Positions 59,777-64,000 of a stretch of DNA of 64,000 nucleotides are shown piece by piece; positions within the stretch are counted from its first letter, which is position 1, and the number at the start of each line of letters is the position of its first letter. The stretch lies in NCBI RefSeq assembly GCF_022201045.2, contig NC_068560.1, positions 32,319,501 to 32,383,500 of the forward strand, in the 5' to 3' direction. Position numbers and translations under genes: made by a program. The notes beneath the pieces were generated by a model. The model saw only the letters and a list, made by a program, of their open reading frames with translations, was not told the DNA's origin and searched no databases. The stretch is from Citrus sinensis. Taxonomy: Eukaryota; Streptophyta; Magnoliopsida; Sapindales; Rutaceae.

Positions 59777-60843
59777 CTGCAAGTGACATGATTGTTCAAG
59801 CTTTCCGGTTGGTGTTGGAGTTCTTCTATATTCATTTAGATTGTCACCAAGATGCAGTTCTTAAATGTTGTAGTTGAGGAATTCTTCATTTCAAGAGACT
59901 TCAGAAACAAGAAGCTTGAAGGTTCTTGCCGAGATGTTATCCTGGCTTAATCTCGTGGTCTGCTCGGTTGAAATACTTAATTGCTTGTGAAAGAAGGGAA
60001 AGGAAAAAGAAAGGAACTAGTGCTGTTGAATGTTCAAAGAGGATTTTCTCAAGCCATCAGAAAATTGAATTATAGATAGAAAAGGATTTTTAAAAAAATG
60101 TCCAGTTTGATAGCATTTGTGTGCTTGTTAAAAATGATTGTTTTATAGAAGAATCATGATTCACATGCATACTGCAACTGTTTGCACAGTCTTTTGTATC
60201 ATTGAGGAATGACTGAGTTGCAGTCTTAAACTGCAAGTGCCATATCTCTGTCTCAGAAATTGGGAGTAGGCTTCATTCAAATGGTGGTAAAAGATGTGCA
60301 AAGCTCGATACCGAGTTGCCCATGTTGCATCAGTGTGTTAAGAATTTCAGTTAATTCCACATACTAAATATAAAGGGAAAATGGAAAAAAGAGACTGTGC
60401 TTGAATATATTAAGAATGTCATGTAATTCTACATACTAGAAAAATGGAAAAAGGAGACTGCTTGAAGAAAGGCAAGAAGAGGAAGGCAGAGACAACTATG
60501 TTTAGTTGCTTCTTTCAATGAAATTAATGAAAAATAATTTGCCATTCGAAAATTTGATTAACTATACAGCGGAACATATTACACCGCGGAGACTGCAAAA
60601 AGGTTTGAAATGTTACAAGGCTACATCTTCTGATTCTAATTAATCGTGACAAATACAGGCAAACATATTTTTATTTACACAAAATACAGCTGGCTTAGAT
60701 GTGGACATCTCAACCAAGCTTGAAAAATTTGACCCATGATCTTTGATCACCGTATCATAAATTAACAATGTGGGTGGCGAGGCAGAGTGTGGGATGTCAA
60801 CATCTGATCTCAGGTATGATTTTCAGGAAAAAGCAAACGAGAA
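59777..60843. other. Spacer between convergent MUB and coiled-coil genes
   Basis: Holds the 3' UTRs of both genes, which converge here. No other feature seen. Confidence 0.6.
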
Positions 60844-63800
60844 CTACTGTGAATTTGTTACTGGGCTCTTGGAGTCTCCAAGGGATGCTGACGAGGAGAG
60901 AAACAGTGGAATCCCTCTCTTGGATGCCCGGACATTCTTGAGTGTCATCATGAGTTTCTGTCTCTCTCCCTCAACTTCTGCAAATTGGAGACTTAACTGA
61001 GAGTAACGGTCATGCATATCTCTTAGTTCAGTCTCGACGGTTGCATACCTCCCCTTTATTTCCAACATGTCTTTAATTAGCTCGTTGATATCTCTAAAGC
61101 TTTGGAAAATAGCTTCCTCGTCATTGTGTTGTTTCAAAAATGAGCTGAACCACACGAGGAGAATGTCATGCAACAGTTAAAACATATTCCTCCATTCACA
61201 TTATACACAGAACTAATTTATAAAGGAAAAAGGAAGGGTCTTGAGAAACAAATCTTAGCAATTACACACCTCTGAAAATGCATGCTTGATTTCTTCTTTG
61301 CTTGCAATGCTTCAGCAAGCTCAATTTCCAAAGCCAGTACCCTTTCTATTGCATTTCCACTACCTGGACGTTCATTGAAGAGAGGGTATATGTTTCCCAG
61401 TTCTTCATTTACCTGAGCAAGAGCAACCAGAAGAATAAGAATCTAGCTGAAGCACATAAGCAAAATTTTAGAGTTAAAAGATGCAATTTACCTTGTCTAA
61501 TTCCATTAGCTCTCTCTGCAAACTTGAAAATTTGGGGTCAAAATTGTGATCACCCCGTGAGAGTGAATTCTCATTTTTCATCCTCTCCAACTGCAAGAAT
61601 GAATTCAAAAAACAAAGAACTAAATTTCAATCGATCATTTCCCCTGAAAAAAGGAAAAAAAAATGAAACCTCAAGCTGTAAGGTGATGAAAAGACATGTC
61701 GTGTGATACACCTACTCATGCCCGACGAATGCAATTATAAGACTAATCCATATAAACTTCACACTTCCCTCACATTGCACCATACACGTACCTCCTCATT
61801 CAAAAGATCCATGCTTGACTTTAAGCTTTGAACTCTGAACTGATCATTGATAATAGCTAGATCTTTTGTGTCATTGCTTTTTGTATTCTCCTGATTTACG
61901 AGTGCAAGACTTGAACTTCCATTTAAACAACTGGATTGAAGAACATCCTGATAAATATTTAAGAAAATAATTGTTAAGAGTCTAATGTTCAGGTAAAATA
62001 GGGTGAGTATACAGGTGATGAATGACAGAAGATCGAAGAAAATCTTTTCTAAAATCTTATGGGCTCATTTCAAAGGAAATTACGATTGAGGGATTGCCTT
62101 TCACCAGCAATCTATGCTGCTTTGTTCCATGTTTAAAATTGTAAAATATAACATGCAGCTTCTAACAGTCTTTACTCACTTTTCTTCAAAACTTTAGAAA
62201 GAGCAAGCAGCTGATGGACAGCCTATCCTATCAGTTGCGAGAGAGCAACAAAATACTCACTATAATCTCCTTGGCAAAGAGACACAAAAAATATTCTCCC
62301 ATGAAATATATATGAGAGATTTTCAAATTATTATTACAGAACTTTCTATAATGGAAGAGAGATAAATCACTGGCCAGAATATACAAAACATAGAGTCATT
62401 TATACAAGTGGAAAAATATCAATAACATTTAATATGTGCTTTATCACTGAAAATTTCTTCTTCCCACCAATATTGTGTATTCTACTTGAGGGGAAGGAGA
62501 AGTGCACTCTCTGAAAGGAATTTGTTCACAATTAATAAAAATGAACTAAAAGAGGGAACAAGTGCAACCAATCTTAACTTGTTCAGTAAATTGGGGGTTA
62601 ACAAGCCAATATATATTCTAACAATAGCAACAGTTATTCAATATTTCATACCATCAGTTGATGAGGAAGAAAAATACATATGCTACAGAGAAAGTTAGTT
62701 CCAATGTCCACAAACTATAAAGATGTGAAAGGATATTTCAAACAAAGAAGTTACAGATTACCTGCTCAGGATGCTCCTTCATGAGTGTACATGAGTAGCT
62801 ACCTTCATCACTAAGACCCAAGCATACGTTTTGGGCATCTATACCATTAGTCATATTCTCGTGTTCCAAATACTCGTCCACATCCCCTGTTGGACCATTA
62901 CCGGTATCGTCTGCACTCATTCTTCCATGGCTTTTTGTGTCTGCATTTGTAGTTTTCTGAACATTTCGGCCAGTCAGCTCATTGGAAATGCAGCTCTCTT
63001 TGTGCAAACCATCATTTCCTTCTTTCCGACAGGGAAATGTGGAACTGTAAAGCAATTTTTTCATCAGAGAAAGATCAGAATAAAGTCTAGACTTTTCCTC
63101 ATTGCACTCATGCAAAGAAACTTCAAGCTTTTCCTTTTCCTCTTTGCAGCATTCGAGGCTCATCAACGAACATTCCAGTTCAGCCTTCGCCAAGTCATAA
63201 GCCTTTGTTTTCTCACGCTTGTCAGAAATCAAAGATTGTAACTCAGCCTCCAATTCCAAGATCTTTACTCCCAGCTCTTCATTTTTCTTCAAGTGAGCAG
63301 CTTCGGATTTCTTTCTATTCTCAATTTCATCAATGGCATCTTGCAGTTTCCAGAGCATTTCCTCACTATGCTTTTTTGAGATAGACAGATGATGTTTTAG
63401 TTCCTGCACCTTTGTTTCACATTGTTCTTTAATGAAAGCAATCCTCAAGGACTCTTGCATACCAGTTGGCAGCCCCTCAGACTCTCTTTTTTCATGAAGC
63501 TTCAAGCATTCAGCATCAGCCTTGTCTTTAAGCTCCTTCAAATGGATGGACAAGTTTCTGAACTCTTCTGTCTTCAAGATCTGCTCTGAGAGCTTCCGCC
63601 TAAGCTCATTGCACTGATTCTGCAGCATCTTCTGTTCATCAATATATCCTTCTGACGAGATTACTTGAGCGTGCTGTTCAGCCAATTTAGCTTTGAGTAC
63701 CACAACTTTGATTTCCAGTTCTTCCCTGGACATCATCAGATCATCAATCTCTTCTTCAGAACCCACCAACAATTGCTTCATCCTTTCAACTTCAAGAGCA

Positions 63801-64000
63801 AGCTGACTTTTATGTTCACCATAATTATCTGCCATAGTTTCAGCTCTACTTTTGTATTCTTCAGACTGAGCTATTAAACTGTTATTTTCATGAAATAGTA
63901 CTCTGTTCTCAGCAATAGCAGAATCTAACTCGGATCTTAGGGTGTCAAGACTTGTCAATAATCTGGCATTTTCTTCATTGCACTGTGCTTCACGAGCAAG
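60844..64000 (-). CDS. Long coiled-coil protein (At1g22060-like), 3' part; runs off the window
   Basis: Partial gene; its 5' end lies beyond 64000. Visible exons in transcript order: 64000-62762 (open to the edge), 61947-61792, 61590-61492, 61412-61270, 61144-60844, giving the last 645 residues. The large exon is an almost continuous heptad-repeat coiled coil rich in Glu, Lys and Leu (for example LRSELDSAIAENRVLFHEN and LELEAELQSLISDKREK). The C-terminal exon has FRDINELIKDMLEIKGRYA and HDRYSQLSLQFAEVEGERQ, then LMMTLKNVRASK, a conserved tail that I associate with plant 'sporulation-specific/myosin heavy chain-like' proteins carrying an N-terminal EEIG1/EHBP1 (NT-C2) domain. That domain would lie outside the window. 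The function is not established. All five exons join in frame with GT..AG introns. Confidence 0.88.

Noticed and set aside
1-64000. CRISPR arrays, operons, phage or bacterial-type islands
   Set aside because: The sequence is plant nuclear DNA with introns. The tandem repeats present are only two to three copies, without spacers.

Overview
The window is nuclear DNA from a flowering plant, almost certainly a eudicot. The genes have many short AT-rich introns with canonical GT..AG borders, the intergenic DNA is AT-rich with MITEs and SINEs, and all recognisable proteins belong to land-plant families. A woody rosid (for example Citrus-like) would fit, but nothing here fixes the species.

Layout. 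1-8.4 kb: no gene seen, only AT-rich sequence, tandem duplications and a MITE. 8.6-12.2 kb (+): a complete 12-exon group 2 sulfate transporter. 12.9-14.2 kb (+): a two-exon gene for a 73-residue conserved protein. 15.9-22.6 kb (-): an 18-coding-exon gene for a 678-residue, Ser/Asn/Gln/Pro/Leu-rich protein that I do not recognise; this is the most unusual gene in the window. 24.9-28.1 kb (-): a complete 11-exon MIKC*-type MADS-box gene of the AGL66/AGL104 type. 32.0-32.5 kb (-): a heavy-metal-associated isoprenylated protein (HIPP). 36.1-40.3 kb (-): a 10-exon GPI-anchored-type aspartic protease. 43.7-44.5 and 48.9-49.8 kb (+): two FANTASTIC FOUR (FAF)-domain genes in the same orientation. 53.7-55.1 kb (+): a single-exon F-box/kelch gene. 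58.4-59.8 kb (+): a membrane-anchored ubiquitin-fold (MUB) gene. 60.8-64.0 kb (-): the 3' part of a long coiled-coil protein gene that runs off the right edge.

Every multi-exon model was built by reading splice sites and checking that the exon lengths sum to a whole number of codons: sulfate transporter 664 aa, small protein 73 aa, unknown 678 aa, MADS 344 aa, HIPP 150 aa, protease 537 aa, MUB 117 aa.

The genes do not form one pathway; this is ordinary plant chromosome. From memory, gene order resembles Arabidopsis chromosome 1: an F-box/kelch, MUB and coiled-coil trio at At1g22040-At1g22060, and a sulfate transporter, small protein and AGL66/104 neighbourhood near At1g22130-22150 and At1g77980-78000. 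No strong evidence of an undescribed biological system was found. The best leads are the unrecognised 18-exon gene, a 33-bp inverted repeat inside one of its exons, a nested palindrome in one of its introns, and a possible spliced upstream ORF ahead of the first FAF gene.
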